NCBI RefSeq assembly: GCF_000003815.2
Contig: NC_049985.1
Span: 23,563,406-23,627,405 of the forward strand
Origin: Branchiostoma floridae
Taxonomy: Eukaryota; Chordata; Leptocardii; Amphioxiformes; Branchiostomatidae
Length of the DNA: 64,000 nt
Reading direction: 5' to 3'
Shown here: positions 62,781-64,000 of the stretch, piece after piece
How the letters are laid out: each line of letters begins with the position of its first letter
Position numbering within the stretch: position 1 is the stretch's first letter
Program-made: the position numbers and the translations under genes
Notes under the pieces: generated by a model
Told to the model about the DNA's origin: nothing
Database searches by the model: none
The model's input: the letters and a program-made list of their open reading frames with translations, nothing else

Positions 62781-63583
62781 AATTCTGAGACTGTTTCTTT
62801 TTACCGGTACTTCCATAGCTATTGCTCTAATGATCTCATACTATTTGACTCTCCACTGAGACCCTTTCAGCGCAACACTAGGTTCTCTTCAAACTCACAT
62901 CGCTCATCCTCCTACGCACGGCCCCCAACGGGCTAGCTAACTGCCATTGGTGACCACAAGGAGTTTCGACACGACTGTGGTCCCTCTGCGTAGGAGATAG
63001 AATGACATCGCTATACTGTTCAATTGGCAGTTTCGAACTCCTTCTACAGTAACACTTTCTTGCCCCTGAACAGCCAAAGTATGGAACTCTCTCGGCGATA
63101 ACTGTTTCCCTCCTGTCTACAACTTATCAGCCTTCAAAACAAATGTCTACTGCTATCTCCGTCTTTTCTAAAAGAGCTTATAAACTATTATGGTGTCTAA
63201 TGGTGATCTAGCTTGTGGTATCAGTTAGAATCTAAAGATTTTTGAGTCCAAATATAAATCTAGCAGGTCATTGTGTTGTGCTCTTGGGAAAGACATTTTT
63301 ACATCTTGTTCTTCACTCGAATTATGTGAATATGAGTATCTGGATTTGGCTAGGGACGTTCTCTTGGATAGGATGCAAAGCTTGGAGTCAAGTGTTGGAG
63401 GAGAACCACACCTCTAGCACGTTTAAGAACCCACCACACTTATCAAAAAGAGTAGGGGTCCTTCTCGGTGTGATTGGATCAAACCTTACAGTCCGATCTA
63501 TCGAAGTATCAAGTTGAAGAGGTTCATAAGTCACGTATGAATGCAGTTACTCAAAATTTTCTTCAAGCAATGACTGTTTTTAA

Positions 63584-63725
63584 AGTTAAGATACATACCT
63601 CCAAATTTTTGATGTATGACAGCAAGCCCGACCTAGTCTCGTGTTCTCTCGCGAGATCGAGACTAGGACATTCTCCGTGACCAAGATGTCAGACATCGAA
63701 GATTTGGAGGTATGTACCTTACCTT
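63584..63725. mobile_element. Small foldback element, about 140 bp
   Basis: The left arm acatacctccaaatttttgatg (63590) is complementary to the right arm catcgaagatttggaggtatgt (63694). A second nested pair, cctagtctcg and cgagactagg, surrounds a tctcgcgaga centre. Confidence 0.75.
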
Positions 63726-64000
63726 TAAAACAGACTTGCCCGCATAAAATTTGGAGTAACTGTACGTATCAATGTACTTAATCTATTATGCAGGACAAAG
63801 GAACAAAACAAACAAACAACAAAACAAACAGATAAACAAACAGAACTTAGACAGCAGTGCCATTTGACATAAACGGATGAAGCACGCACACCAAGGCCCG
63901 CTGGGTACTGTCCTGTCTATCATAATGGTTCCGCGTCAGAAGTTCGCTTCATTGGAAACGTTTCGAGTAATAAGATGTAATGCTCTATAGACGTTACCGT
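63726..64000. other. Window end, no feature
   Basis: It contains a short acaaacaaacaaaacaaac simple repeat near 63805-63845 and nothing else recognised. Confidence 0.5.

Overview
The window looks like eukaryotic, intron-rich animal DNA, most plausibly from a cephalochordate (amphioxus, Branchiostoma-like). This is an inference from gene content: a multi-lectin membrane receptor, an ependymin-family protein and a large nucleotidyltransferase-TPR protein, all split by phase-compatible GT-AG introns. The DNA is full of foldback elements, decayed tandem arrays and microsatellites, and has two 100-N placeholder gaps (9953-10052 and 53820-53919). No transcript or database evidence was available. 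Exon borders come from splice consensus, reading frame and intron-phase agreement.

Four genes can be reconstructed, all on the + strand. (1) About 4075-18846 is a 5'-incomplete type II membrane lectin receptor. Its cytoplasmic exons carry NPxY motifs in three duplicated copies. A transmembrane exon follows, then three homologous Thr-rich stalk exons, a discoidin-like domain, a fucolectin domain and a C-terminal C-type lectin domain. The visible exons sum to an exact 1,039 codons including the stop. (2) 23992-30417 is a secreted ependymin-related protein with six exons and 225 aa. (3) 32818-37357 is a four-transmembrane protein with a Thr/Gln/Lys-rich tail, five exons and 270 aa. (4) 39942-46777 is a 1,431-aa protein with N-terminal TPR-like helices, a DUF294/GlnD-type nucleotidyltransferase domain and 13 C-terminal kinesin-light-chain-type TPRs in one exon. 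A decayed TPR fragment lies just upstream at 38391-38832.

The remaining sequence is mostly repeats. In 1-4034 there are dispersed repeats and no convincing gene. In 5000-11100 the lectin cytoplasmic exons and their introns have been duplicated and interrupted by insertions. In 18850-23900 lie a roughly 340-bp decayed tandem array and several hairpin elements, one a Harbinger-like MITE with a target duplication. Intron 4 of the ependymin gene holds a 1.8-kb element with 470-bp direct terminal repeats around an inverted core. Intron 2 of the TPR gene holds a decayed Tc1-like transposon with long inverted repeats. From 46800 to 64000 I see no gene, only MITEs, a tRNA-derived SINE-like sequence, tandem arrays and a second copy of the repeat that opens the window.

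The four genes do not form an obvious pathway. Genes 1 and 4 belong to classes that are often expanded and shuffled in invertebrate innate recognition, and they are the best candidates for novel biology here. The lectin receptor joins three sugar- or ligand-binding modules to a tail with phosphotyrosine-type and endocytic motifs. The NTase-TPR protein joins a likely nucleotide-transferring domain to a rapidly evolving TPR array.
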